From the NCBI GenBank assembly GCA_011033025.1, contig WFMF01000314.1:145644-209643 (forward strand): 64,000 nucleotides of DNA, read 5' to 3'. Each line of letters opens with the position of its first letter. Positions within the stretch are counted from its first letter, which is position 1. Source of the stretch: Beroe forskalii. Its lineage: Eukaryota > Ctenophora > Nuda > Beroida > Beroidae. Below, piece by piece: positions 47,969 to 57,462 of the stretch. The position numbers and the translations under genes are program-made. The notes below the pieces were generated by a model. It was not told where the DNA came from, did not search any database, and worked only from the letters and a program-made list of their open reading frames with translations.

Positions 47969-48810
47969 GATAGGACAGCGTGCCCTTGCCGCTGGAGGCA
48001 GACCCCACACTGCAAACCCACCCCAGCCCCCCAGCAGACCTCAGCAAGGGGTGCAGCCCCCACCCCCTCCTCCCTCTACCCATCTACCTGGAACATGGCA
48101 GCAACCTGCAGTCGTTGATGAGCGGTGAGAAATCTTAGTGTACGAGCCTGGAACATGCTGTGTTTTGTAATCTCATATGTTTTGTCCCGGGGTTAATATA
48201 AAATATTTATCTTCTGTAATTATTGATGATCGGATACAGTGTTCCAACTTTCCCTCTCAAAGTGCGTGTCTGACATTTCCTGATACCGCTATTTAATATC
48301 CGCAGCCCTGTCAGACCTGGAGGTCCTTCTCTAGACGAGCTCCCTGCTGCTCCCCCTGATGCTACAGACTCAGACTCCTCCTCCCTGTCCTGCCCTATCT
48401 GTCTGGACAGCAAGAGACAGGTCTGTGTGCTGTGAGTTGTCTGTTTGGACAGAAAGAGTAAGGCTTGTTTGCTGTTTACTGTACAGCAAGATTCAGGTCT
48501 ATTTGCTCTTCGATTTTGGCTCAGTAGTTTCATTGTATTTGCTGCGATCTGTATTTTGAAAATTTGAAATGAACCCCCCACAATCCAATTTACAGTTCTT
48601 ACTTCATGATATCTCCAATCATAGTAACCACACCCTCCTTCACACCTTTAATCTCAGATACAAGCCTCCGGTCGGAACCTGGTGGTTACCATTTGCGGGC
48701 ATGTGTTCTGCAGCTACTGTATCCTGCAGATCGTAAAGTCATCCAAGCAGTGTCCCGTGTGCAGGAAGAAACTTACAGCCCGGAACGGATGGCACCCCCT
48801 CTACGTTTGA
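47969..48810 (+). CDS. RNF4: RNF4-like RING-type SUMO-targeted ubiquitin ligase, C-terminal exons
   Basis: Exons are 47,969-48,124, 48,306-48,420 and 48,658-48,810, in one continuous frame (phases 2 and 0). The first is proline- and glutamine-rich; the second adds an acidic Ser-rich stretch ending SCPICLDS, the first RING cysteine pair. The third gives CGHVFCSYC and CPVCRKKL, completing a C3HC4 RING, and ends GWHPLYV, closely matching the YHPIYI terminus that RNF4 needs for RING dimerisation and activity. RNF4 ubiquitinates poly-SUMOylated proteins in the nucleus. Its N-terminal SUMO-interaction motifs are not seen here, and the first exon begins in phase with a missing upstream exon. The donor of the second exon (GTCTGT) is weak and lies in a three-fold tandem duplication. 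Confidence 0.8.
48395..48510. repeat. Three decayed tandem copies of an RNF4-like exon end and donor
   Basis: GTCTGGACAGCAAGAGACAG|GTCTGTGTGCTG is followed by GTTTGGACAGAAAGAGTAAG|GCTTGTTTGCTG and CTGTACAGCAAGATTCAG|GTCTATTTGCTC. Only the first and third keep a GT donor. Confidence 0.7.
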
Positions 48811-49174
48811 TGGGGTGCTGCCTTTTAATGGTGGAATATTAGTATGAAGTAGATGGATTCACCTTAGCTCGCAACACTTGGACATATCTTGCTAATTTGG
48901 AGGGCAGGGTCTCAGGGTCGCGAATCAATTAAAATTAAAAATGCGCGCGACGGAGAGTAAAATCCTAATTTAGCATTTTCAGATATTCTAGTTTCTAATT
49001 AAAATTCAATATTCATCTATCCTATGTATTTATTAATTTCTATTAAAATAAAACGTAACTGCCGGTGGAATTAGCAACTCAGTTGACCGCGCTTTTACGT
49101 TACCAAAATGATGATCATAAACAACAATGATGTGCAGTGTGCACATTGTTGATATTTTGTACACTACCAAGTAC
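48811..49174. other. 3' flank of RNF4-like gene, non-coding
   Basis: AT-rich spacer with no recognised feature before the nested transposon complex. Confidence 0.4.
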
Positions 49175-49202
49175 CACTGCACTTGCCTGTCGTTAACAGA
49201 CC

Positions 49203-49405
49203 TGTTATAACCTTATAACTTCAATCCAAGTTGGCTTAGAATCAATGAGTAGAAATGAAACGATCTTCGTAAAGGAAAAAGGTCAAAGCTGAAGTTGAAA
49301 CATCACCTATAAAAGTAGTCGGTGAAATAACCGTTATATAAATCAGATATAAGAATAAATCTCAATATATAATCAATATCAATAAAATCAAATATAGTAA
49401 TATAT
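49203..49405 (-). repeat. 3' LTR of the Ty3 element
   Basis: Matches 55,633-55,835. The outer edge is intact; the inner edge is cut about four bases short and continues directly into a palindrome. Confidence 0.9.
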
Positions 49406-49678
49406 TTTCCCAAAACCAAAAAGGATTTGGTTGTGATGGTCCGCGGCGGTTTTAAGGCGTTCTTTACTGTAAAACCCATGATATGAGAAAGAACGCGACG
49501 GTTAAAACTGCTGCAACGTCACAATATACAGCATTCACGTAACTATGATGCATCAAAAAAGTGCCGTTGCGGCAGTTTTAACCGTCGCGTTCTTTCTCAT
49601 ATCATGGGTTTTACAGTAAAGAACGCCTTAAAACCGCCGCGGACCATCACAACCAAATCCTTTTTGGTTTTGGGAAAA
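49405..49678. repeat. Foldback element at the LTR inner edge
   Basis: About 110-bp arms, starting TTTTCCCAAAACCAAAAAGG and ending with its complement, pair almost perfectly around a centre near 49,540. It replaces the last bases of the 3' LTR and the usual polypurine position. No clear target duplication. Confidence 0.85.
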
Positions 49679-50552
49679 AATATCACCCTTTTTCTGTGCC
49701 TAGATATTGAAATTTGGCGTCAAATCGCGCATAAAAATTCGCGTTACCTAGCATTACTGATGACGTCACAATTACGTCATAAAATTAGATAAGCTATCTG
49801 AGACCCATTCATTAACACAATTGGGACTATGACCGACCACATATCCAAAGATGAAGTTCTGGGGTTGTCCCGTTCTCTCTCCACTAGCTTCACAAGTTTT
49901 GCCATTTTTTGGGATTTTTTTCGTGTCAAAGTGTTTCAAACAATCGCATATATCTCAATGATGCTGGGGAGCTCAGAACTTTTCAACCACATTTTTGAAA
50001 AGTAAATTAAATTTCCTTTCTACGCTAGGAGGAGCATTTTTTCCTATCTCGAAAGCTTCATACCGAAAAATGGCGATGAAAAACGCCTATTTTTGGGAAA
50101 ATCAACATTTGAAATTCTTAGTTTTGTGACGTCATTATGACGTCATTATCGTGACGTAAAAAAATTTTTAAGGGCATAATTCGTAAGTTCCATCTTTCTA
50201 CTTTCCAACGCTGGGTCGATGAGCTCTGTATCTTTTACTGTTCCCGAGATATGGCCGTTTAAATAGGGTATACTTCTTGCACTAAAGCGTCATCTCTCTA
50301 TATGTATATACCTCTATATATCTGTATATACATATATGTGTATATATATGGTCGTAACCCTATTTAACAAGAACACCCTCGATTTTGGCAATATTCAAGT
50401 TGTAATAACTCGGCCATTTTTAATCCAATCGATCTGACAGTTGCACCTTTGACCTCTAAACATGCGATGTTCAAATTTTGGTGCAATTTCGGCAACGGGA
50501 ACTTACTCAAATTTTAACGTGAAATATGGCCAACCCATGAAAACATATAGTT
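49679..50552. other. Ty3 3' non-coding region, with inserted sequence
   Basis: No ORF. Includes TGACGTCA-rich sequence and a TATATGTATATA simple-repeat patch near 50,300-50,350. It resembles repeats in the IPK intron (23,500-24,060) and is probably not original Ty3 sequence. Confidence 0.4.
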
Positions 50553-50850
50553 GGGGGCTGGCAAGCAAAGTTAACAAAACTCACTTCCGATGTCCGGAAG
50601 CTCGTTTACTGTAAGGATCGCCGTTCAATGCTCGCCCTCGGACCCTTCGGGTCTCGGAGCTCGTGCTCGGGCCTTCGGCCCTCGCACTGTTAGGTCCGCC
50701 GTCCAATGCTCGCCCTCGGACCCTTCGGGTCCTCGGGCTCGCGGCTCGGGCCTTCGGCCCTCGCACTGTTAGGACCGCCGTCCAATGCTCGCCCTCGGGC
50801 CCTTCGGGCCCTCGGGCTCGCAAACCGCCGCGGGGGGCTTGCCAGCCCCC
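50553..50850. mobile_element. 298-bp GC-rich element nested in the Ty3 3' region
   Basis: Inverted ends GGGGGCTGGCAAGC and GCTTGCCAGCCCCC bound three tandem units rich in CCTTCGGGTC and CTTCGGCCCTCG snap-back motifs. The base composition contrasts sharply with the surroundings. Open frames here are by-products of the repeats. Confidence 0.8.
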
Positions 50851-51211
50851 TGATAACACCCCTTCAACACAATTGTTAAAGTTCTACATCGACAAAAACG
50901 ATTCCTTTCGAAATACTATAAGTCTTAACAAGATCAATGGTCCTTGTAACACGTTGTTACGACTCAAATATGAGCCGCGCATTTAAAATTTTTAAAAAAT
51001 TGCGCGCAAGTGCTAAACAACTTCATCGCATTAGAAATTTAAGCGAAAAACTAGCAATAGCAACACACACTCGACAGAATTCACAGAATTTACGTCGATT
51101 AAAAATCAATGTTAATAGCCTAAAACATTGAAATATGATGATAAAAACCTGATAAATATTAAATAGTTTTAAAAACAGATGAATTACATTACAATTAAAA
51201 CCAAGCCATCC

Positions 51212-54200
51212 TTAACCACCCAATTTGGTGTAGTTGGTCAGTTGTATCGGTTTGCTAATTCGAGTACTACGTCTGACTGGTTCAGGTAAGCTCGGTGTTC
51301 GTGGTGCCTCACTACCACCCTGTACAGGAATTGGGCTAGGATTAGTTAAGTCAGACTCAGCACTATCCTCTAACAAACTACTAGGGCGTTTATTATGCAT
51401 GCTAGGTGCCTGTGGTTCCATAGACCTGTTTCCTGCACTGTCACCAACGGTAGCCTCCCTGTGATCCGTTCCTGGCGTTCCTCCCTCACGCTGAGACACA
51501 AGCTGATCCAGGTGCTTTCTTTCTCTCCCTGCTGACGTCTCCACTTCATACATAATGGATCCCTCGGGTCTCAGCACAGTTCCTTCTTTCCACTGTTTCT
51601 TGTTCTCATCTCGACACAGCACTTTGTCTCCTGACTCAAACGATCTCTCCCGAGAGTTCCTCACCTGCTGCTCCTTCTCTAACTGGTTCCTCTCAACCTT
51701 GCTCGCACAGCTCAGAGGATTCACCAAACTTAACATCGTTCGAGTTCTCCGTCCAAACATCGAGACAGCTGGCGCCACACCAGTGCTAGAGTGTGGGGTA
51801 TTCCGGTACAACAGTAACCAGCTGTTCACACAGTATTCGAGATCCTTGTGCTTGCTCATCATCTTCTTCATAGCACACTTGAAGCTCTTCACAACTGCTT
51901 CCGCCTGTCCGTTGCTCTGTGCTTTGTAGTAAGCTATGGTAATGTGTTTAATCCCGTTTTTCCGCAGGAAGGACTCAAATTCCTCGGAAACCAGCTGAGG
52001 ACCGTTATCAGAAACACATACCACTGGTAGTCCCATCCTACTGAAGATCTCCCGCAATTTCCGGATCAACTGCGATGACGTCGTATCTTTCCTCATGTTG
52101 ACAATCTCAATCCACTTGCTGAAAGCGTCGATCACTACCAACCACTGCAGTTCTGCAAAGGTGCAGAAGTCCAAATGAATCCTTTCCCAGGGAGCTGATG
52201 GAGTTGTCCACGGATGAGGTACTGCTTTAGCGGGTCTCTGCTGGTTGTACTGACACACTTTACACGACTGGGCTAGGTCCTCTATCTGCTTGTCCATGCT
52301 AGGCCACCACACGTAGCTTCTTCCCAGAGACTTCATGGAACAACTTCCCAAGTGTGTGCAGTGCAACAAATCCAGGATATCAGGTCTCAGCTTCTCAGGA
52401 ATGATGACTCTCGAGCCCCACAACAGACAATCCTGTTCCACTGATAATTCAAATCTGCGCTGAAAATACGGTTTCATAAACTGACCAGCCTCCTGTTTTT
52501 CATCATTTGAGGCACTGACCGTCTTTGTCTTTCCCTTCACACTTGCCGGCCAGCTTTCAAGGACATACATCATAACTTTTGAAAGCACCGGATCTGTCCT
52601 TGTATGCCTTGCGATCAATGAGCTGTTGAGTAACGGCTTATCTTCGTACACTGAAAACGCTGATGCCAGACCGTCCTCTTCCGTCTCAGGCTCCTCTCCC
52701 TCACAGCCTCGCTTCTCACTCGTGCTCTGCTTCAACGGGAAGCGAGAACACACATCAGCGTTGTAGTGCTTGTCTGTAGACCGATGCTCTATAGTGTACG
52801 AATAACTGGCAAGTATGATGGCCCATCTCTGAATCCTGCTAACTGACATCTCGGGAATTCTCTTGTGTTCGTGAAAGAGAAACAGGAGTGGTTTATGATC
52901 CGTAATGAGAGAAAATGGGCGAGCATAGATGTACCGATGCAGCTTCTGAACACCCCAGACGATGGCAAGGGCCTCTTTCTCAATCTGACTATATTTCCTC
53001 TCTGCAGTCGTCAATGTTCTTGAGTGAAACTCCACTGGTCTTTCAGATCCATCAGGGTACGTATGCGACATGACCACTCCTAGTCCAACTGATGACGCAT
53101 CTGCATCCACCTTGATGGGAAGCTCTGGATTGTAGAATACTAACACTTTGTCCGAAGCTAACATCGACTTTAGCTTATCAAATGATGCTCTTTCCACGTC
53201 ACCAAACGTCCAGGGCTTCTTATGCTCTTTAGAACGGAGAGCATTCAGTGGCTCAATAACAGTTGACAGATTGGGGAGATAACGGGAGTAATAGTTCACG
53301 GCTCCTAAGAACGAAATCAGTTCACCTTGGTTAGTGGGGTATGGGGCTTCGAGCAATGTTGCCACTTTGCTCTCACTCGGCTGGATCCCCTTCCTGCTCA
53401 CAATATGACCGAGGTACACCACCGATTCTTGCAAGAACTCTGTCTTCTCCTTCTTGCACTTGAAACCAGCATCTTCCAATCGGTGTAACACTTCCTCCAC
53501 TCTTGACATGTGTACCTGGTCATTGGGCGCTGTGATCAGTATGTCGTCCACTCGACACACGACCCCCTTGATGCCAGCCAGCACTGAGTCCATAGCTGAC
53601 TGAAAGATGGCACTGGATGAGGACACTCCGTAAGGCAATCGAGTCCACTTGTAGAGTCCTTGGTGGGTATTAATGGTCGTCAGGATCTGATCTTCTTCTC
53701 TGAGTGGTAGATTGTTGTATGCCTGTTTGATGTCTATCTTCGAGAACAGGTCTCCGCCCACCATTTCTGTAAAACAGTCCTCCACTGTTGGTAACGGGTA
53801 CACCATGGTATCCAGTGAGGGATTGAGAGTGCTCTTGTAGTCCCCACAGATCCTCACAGTCTGGTCTTCCTTCAGCACAGGAACAGCTGGACTCGCCCAT
53901 GCACTTGAGTCCACCTTCACCATTATTCCTGCTTCTTCACTTTTGTCCAGCGCCTTAGCCACCTTCTCCTTCAGTGCAAACGGGACTGGTCTTGCCTTGC
54001 AAAACTTGGGTTTTGCACCAATCTTCTGATCCAGGCACGCCTCAAATCCAGTAACTAAGCCTACACCCGGCTCAAACACCTTACTCTGCTGGACTTTGGC
54101 AACAAACTGCTGGTGTGCACGGCTTCTGCTCGCCTCTAACTGATGCACATCCGTGTTCCCCACGAAGTCCTGGAGCCACGCTTCCCCCAAAAAGGCACAG

Positions 54201-55630
54201 ATCCACTCTCTCCCGAAGAGTGCAGGGAATTTACCGTCAATAACATGCAGTGACAGATCATGTTTGGAACCACGCCATTTCACAGACACAGAGGCAATGC
54301 TCATTGTTTTAATGCATTGACCATTGGCTACACTCAAATTCCTATTAGACGGCTTAACTATACAATTAGCGAGTTTTAAACTGTCAAACTGCTCCTTACT
54401 TATACAGGACACAGCAGCTCCTGTGTCTAATTCCATGAGCAGTTTGGTATCGTTCAAAGATACCTTCAACATGGGTTTGCCACCCTTATTCAACACACAA
54501 TCACTACTAGTACTATAAACTGAATCATTAGGATTACCTATTGATTGAATCTCACCAGATGTGACAAAATTACAGTTATCAATTTCATTGACAAAATTAC
54601 AGTTATCAATTTCAGGGTTAATTAAAGAAGATTGAACAGCACAAGAAGATCTAGTTATTGAATTTGAAAGAGATATTATGCATCCAGAAGATACATTTGA
54701 GCTACAGATTGCAGAGTTACATGCATTAGAGTTCATAAAATTTTGAGAATTTTCAACATGTAACTCACCACAGTTCAGCTCATCAACATTATCTCCTCCA
54801 ACACCCACAGAGTACCCCTCAGCGTAGTCAGTGTGGCTATCAGAGTGTGTCTCGAGGGTATCAACGTTCTGCACGTTCTTCTTGTTCTTCTTCGTACAGT
54901 TGGCCACAATGTGGCCCGGCTTCTTACAGTAGCGACACTTCGTCCTACAATCCGCTGCCTTGTGACCTTTCAGCGTACACTTGTAACAGGTCACACCAGG
55001 TTCACCCTGCTTCCCACCAGATGCTGGAGGCTGCGTCCGCTTCCGCTTGTCTCCTCCAGGCATTTTCCGGAAGTTCAACTGATTGATAACCGATTGAGAT
55101 TGTCCCATCATTGAGCATGATGTTTCAGCATTTTCCTTTGCCACAGCCTTATCAAATGCTGTAGCCGTTGTGAGAGGAGTTGTCGAGTTTAACAGATGAT
55201 CTCTAGTCTTAGCATTTGACAACCCTCCTACAAATCGATCACAGATCATAGAATCGTAGAAAGCTCCAAAGTCACAATATCTCGCAGCTTCTCTCACACG
55301 AGCCAGGTACATGTTCAACCCTTCACCAGCACGTTGTTTGACCTGATGAAACTTGAACCTCTCACTAGCAACAGGTGGTTTGGGGCTAAGATGGTCTGTC
55401 AACAGTTTCTTCAGTGCAGCATACCCTTGATCAGTAGGTTTGGCCACTCCACACCATGATTTCAGGAGATTGTACCCTCTGTTCCCAATGTGACTCACCA
55501 GAATGGCAACCTTCGTTCGATCTGCAACCTCATTCCCCTTACTGGCCAAGATGGCCTCATCAAGCCTCTCAAGCCAACTATCCACATATTCCAGGTCCAT
55601 TTCTTCAATTAGAACCGTCCTCGTCGCCAT
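51212..55630 (-). CDS. Ty3/gypsy Gag-Pol polyprotein, single intact frame
   Basis: 1,472 residues without stop or frameshift; gag and pol are fused in one frame. Domains in order: Gag with two zinc knuckles (CYKCTLKGHKAADC then CRYCKKPGHIVANC, about 212-247); aspartic protease LLMELDTGAAVSC (about 400); reverse transcriptase (about 560-800) whose active site reads CRVDDILI, with Arg where Tyr is usual; RNase H from about 840 (KVDADASS); then integrase with the zinc motif ending CKVCQ (about 1130), first Asp in LDFCTF, second in VSDNGPQL and the Glu in SNGQAEAVVK. The tail has no envelope gene. Domain order RT-RNaseH-IN is that of Ty3/gypsy. The start ATG overlaps the primer-binding site. Apart from the unusual RT residue nothing predicts inactivity. 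Confidence 0.95.
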   Translation of the reverse strand: MATRTVLIEEMDLEYVDSWLERLDEAILASKGNEVADRTKVAILVSHIGNRGYNLLKSWCGVAKPTDQGYAALKKLLTDHLSPKPPVASERFKFHQVKQRAGEGLNMYLARVREAARYCDFGAFYDSMICDRFVGGLSNAKTRDHLLNSTTPLTTATAFDKAVAKENAETSCSMMGQSQSVINQLNFRKMPGGDKRKRTQPPASGGKQGEPGVTCYKCTLKGHKAADCRTKCRYCKKPGHIVANCTKKNKKNVQNVDTLETHSDSHTDYAEGYSVGVGGDNVDELNCGELHVENSQNFMNSNACNSAICSSNVSSGCIISLSNSITRSSCAVQSSLINPEIDNCNFVNEIDNCNFVTSGEIQSIGNPNDSVYSTSSDCVLNKGGKPMLKVSLNDTKLLMELDTGAAVSCISKEQFDSLKLANCIVKPSNRNLSVANGQCIKTMSIASVSVKWRGSKHDLSLHVIDGKFPALFGREWICAFLGEAWLQDFVGNTDVHQLEASRSRAHQQFVAKVQQSKVFEPGVGLVTGFEACLDQKIGAKPKFCKARPVPFALKEKVAKALDKSEEAGIMVKVDSSAWASPAVPVLKEDQTVRICGDYKSTLNPSLDTMVYPLPTVEDCFTEMVGGDLFSKIDIKQAYNNLPLREEDQILTTINTHQGLYKWTRLPYGVSSSSAIFQSAMDSVLAGIKGVVCRVDDILITAPNDQVHMSRVEEVLHRLEDAGFKCKKEKTEFLQESVVYLGHIVSRKGIQPSESKVATLLEAPYPTNQGELISFLGAVNYYSRYLPNLSTVIEPLNALRSKEHKKPWTFGDVERASFDKLKSMLASDKVLVFYNPELPIKVDADASSVGLGVVMSHTYPDGSERPVEFHSRTLTTAERKYSQIEKEALAIVWGVQKLHRYIYARPFSLITDHKPLLFLFHEHKRIPEMSVSRIQRWAIILASYSYTIEHRSTDKHYNADVCSRFPLKQSTSEKRGCEGEEPETEEDGLASAFSVYEDKPLLNSSLIARHTRTDPVLSKVMMYVLESWPASVKGKTKTVSASNDEKQEAGQFMKPYFQRRFELSVEQDCLLWGSRVIIPEKLRPDILDLLHCTHLGSCSMKSLGRSYVWWPSMDKQIEDLAQSCKVCQYNQQRPAKAVPHPWTTPSAPWERIHLDFCTFAELQWLVVIDAFSKWIEIVNMRKDTTSSQLIRKLREIFSRMGLPVVCVSDNGPQLVSEEFESFLRKNGIKHITIAYYKAQSNGQAEAVVKSFKCAMKKMMSKHKDLEYCVNSWLLLYRNTPHSSTGVAPAVSMFGRRTRTMLSLVNPLSCASKVERNQLEKEQQVRNSRERSFESGDKVLCRDENKKQWKEGTVLRPEGSIMYEVETSAGRERKHLDQLVSQREGGTPGTDHREATVGDSAGNRSMEPQAPSMHNKRPSSLLEDSAESDLTNPSPIPVQGGSEAPRTPSLPEPVRRSTRISKPIQLTNYTKLGG
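55615..55629 (-). other. Primer-binding site, matching the 3' end of tRNA-Ser
   Basis: TGGCGACGAGGACGG begins three bases inside the 5' LTR. Its first 12 bases are complementary to the 3' end of tRNA-Ser(GCU) plus CCA as known from other animals. The same bases form codons 1-5 of gag-pol (ATGGCGACGAGGACG). Confidence 0.7.
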
Positions 55631-55632
55631 TT

Positions 55633-55839
55633 TGTTATAACCTTATAACTTCAATCCAAGTTGGCTTAGAATCAATGAGTAGAAATGAAACGATCTTCGT
55701 AAAGGAAAAAGGTCAAAGCTGAAGTTGAAACATCACCTATAAAAGTAGTCGGTGAAATAACCGTTATATAAATCAGATATAAGAATAAATCTCAATATAT
55801 AATCAATATCAATAAAATCAAATATAGTAATATATAACA
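55633..55839 (-). repeat. 5' LTR of the Ty3 element
   Basis: 207 bp, TG...CA bounded. On the minus strand it ends two bases before the gag-pol start codon, so almost the whole transcript leader must come from the LTR. Confidence 0.95.
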
Positions 55840-55922
55840 AGACCCTCGTGAGAATTGACGCAAGCCGCTTCGCGGCTTTCGTCAGCGGGTCCGACAATGC
55901 CCGACAGTGACAACACTGCACT

Positions 55923-57262
55923 ACCAAGTTATGAAATAATTTAATATTCTTATGATACTAAAATTGTTAAATTGTAAGTTTGATAATCGTATATGCAGCA
56001 TTTATTTTTAATTGTTTAGCAAACATTAACAATGTTCAGAACCCTAATTGCGATGTTACGATGTAATTATTTATGAAGTGTCCACTTCTTTTTTAATTTT
56101 TGGGCATTAAAATATTGTCATAAATGTTTTAACTTTTAAATCATGGAATTGGAATGGAAAACCACGTCAATTAAAACGTTGCTTACTTAAACTGTGCTGT
56201 GTGACTTATCCCTGTTTGGCTCGCGCCCCGCACGACTCACGAGCCACAGGTATATAATTATACGTGTTTAGCAAACCTTCCCCTAAACTGAAACAGTAGC
56301 GTCCTGGTTTGGAGTAAGGGTTTACGCCGCCCGCTTACCACATGTTACGTGTCACTAGCCAACGCGCGCCTAGGCCTGTTCGTTCCCGCTTTTCGTAGAA
56401 AAGTCCTCTTTTCTATTTATATTCTTAGCTTTCCTTAAAGCACGCATAGGTGTGTGTTCCCGCGGCCGCGCAAGTACGCAAACAGGGATATACGTGTTTA
56501 GCAATGTCGTACTTCCTCAGAATAGGCCACGCGTGTACTGTACTGTGTGTGTGTGTGTGTGTACGCGCCCGCGCGCGCTTAATCCCTTCTCAGCAAGGAA
56601 AAAGCGCTGCAACGCAAACAGGGATATACATGTTAATTGAATTGCCCTAACCAGCGCTCTGGTTTGAAGGATGTTACCCTACCCTCCGCCGCGCACGCAA
56701 CGTTTTCCAAACCTCCGAGTGTTGCGCGCAGGGATGGGAGAAATCCATCAACGTGTTAAGTAACTTATCTAATATCTATGCAAGATACTCATTATTACTC
56801 ACCTGATCATGATGCGATGGCATTTAATTGGACTCAGCTCTGAGCCCTGCACTCTGCCAGCCTTTGGCTTTGCTCTAACCAGATCCCTAGTTTTACGCGC
56901 GCGCCGCGCGACACCCCTGGTTAGGGGAACCTTTGGCTTTAGAATGATAATTTTTTTGTTTTGGTGAGAAAAGACATAAAAATTTTCAATTAAATGTATT
57001 TACTATTTTTATTTGTTTTCAACTCTGTACTTTTTTACCCTATTGCATGATATATTTATGTGCATCCTGAGATTGTGAATTAAAAACATATTTGAGAATT
57101 TTTGTATTTCACTGATACGATCAATCACTTCAAACATATTGAAAACTATTCGTTCAAAACAAAAGGAAATCTTTCTTCAAGACATCGATCTGCAAGAAAC
57201 TAAATGGAATTGATTTAATTCAGTTTCAAAAGCTACTAAACTTTGATCAATAAAGGAGGTAC

Positions 57263-57303
<41 letters not shown>

Positions 57304-57446
57304 ATATTTGATTTATTGAATGTATGATACACCACTTGTCATGGACACCTGGTGCTTTCTCAGCCTATTTAATATTTATTTTTATTTTTATTTCTAGAAG
57401 ATACATGAACTGATTCTCTGATGTTAAATTTGTTCCTTTTACACAG
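55923..57446. other. Intergenic region upstream of the CGRRF1-like gene
   Basis: Includes a (GT)n tract at 56,544-56,562 followed by GCGCGC sequence, repeats of a GGGATATACGTGTTTAGCAA motif (about 56,265, 56,485 and 56,615), and a (GATT)n microsatellite at 57,265-57,302. No gene supported. Confidence 0.5.
57265..57302. repeat. GATT microsatellite
   Basis: About nine GATT units, roughly 160 bp upstream of the CGRRF1-like coding exon. Confidence 0.95.
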
Positions 57447-57462
57447 GTCCAAGATTCATACC

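Larger units (their letters stand above)
49203..55839 (-). mobile_element. Ty3/gypsy LTR retrotransposon, near-complete
   Basis: Minus-strand element flanked by a 5-bp target duplication AGACC (49,198-49,202 and 55,840-55,844). LTRs of about 207 bp start TGTTAT and end TATAACA on the minus strand. The 3' LTR (49,203-49,405) lacks the last few bases where a foldback element abuts it; the rest is practically identical to the 5' LTR (55,633-55,839), which implies recent insertion. One uninterrupted gag-pol frame lies inside. The 3' non-coding region (49,406-51,211) is swollen by nested repeats. Confidence 0.95.
49184..55913. mobile_element. Miniature element disrupted by the Ty3 insertion
   Basis: CACTGCACT occurs at 49,175-49,183 and 55,914-55,922, outside the Ty3 element and its own AGACC duplication. 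Removing the Ty3 element restores TGCCTGTCGTTAACAGACC continuing into CTCGTGAGAATTGACGCAA. That is a relative of the 84-bp element at 25,126-25,209. Confidence 0.75.

Noticed and set aside
48207..48581. Minus-strand open frame of 124 codons
   Set aside because: Antisense to the RNF4-like RING exon, with no features of its own.
50581..50986. Open frames on both strands in GC-rich sequence
   Set aside because: They arise from tandem CCTTCGGGTC snap-back repeats inside a miniature element.
57421..57462. Earlier in-frame ATG for the CGRRF1-like gene
   Set aside because: It lies before a strong polypyrimidine-CAG acceptor (57,446) and is probably intronic; the family start resembles MIPPGLF.
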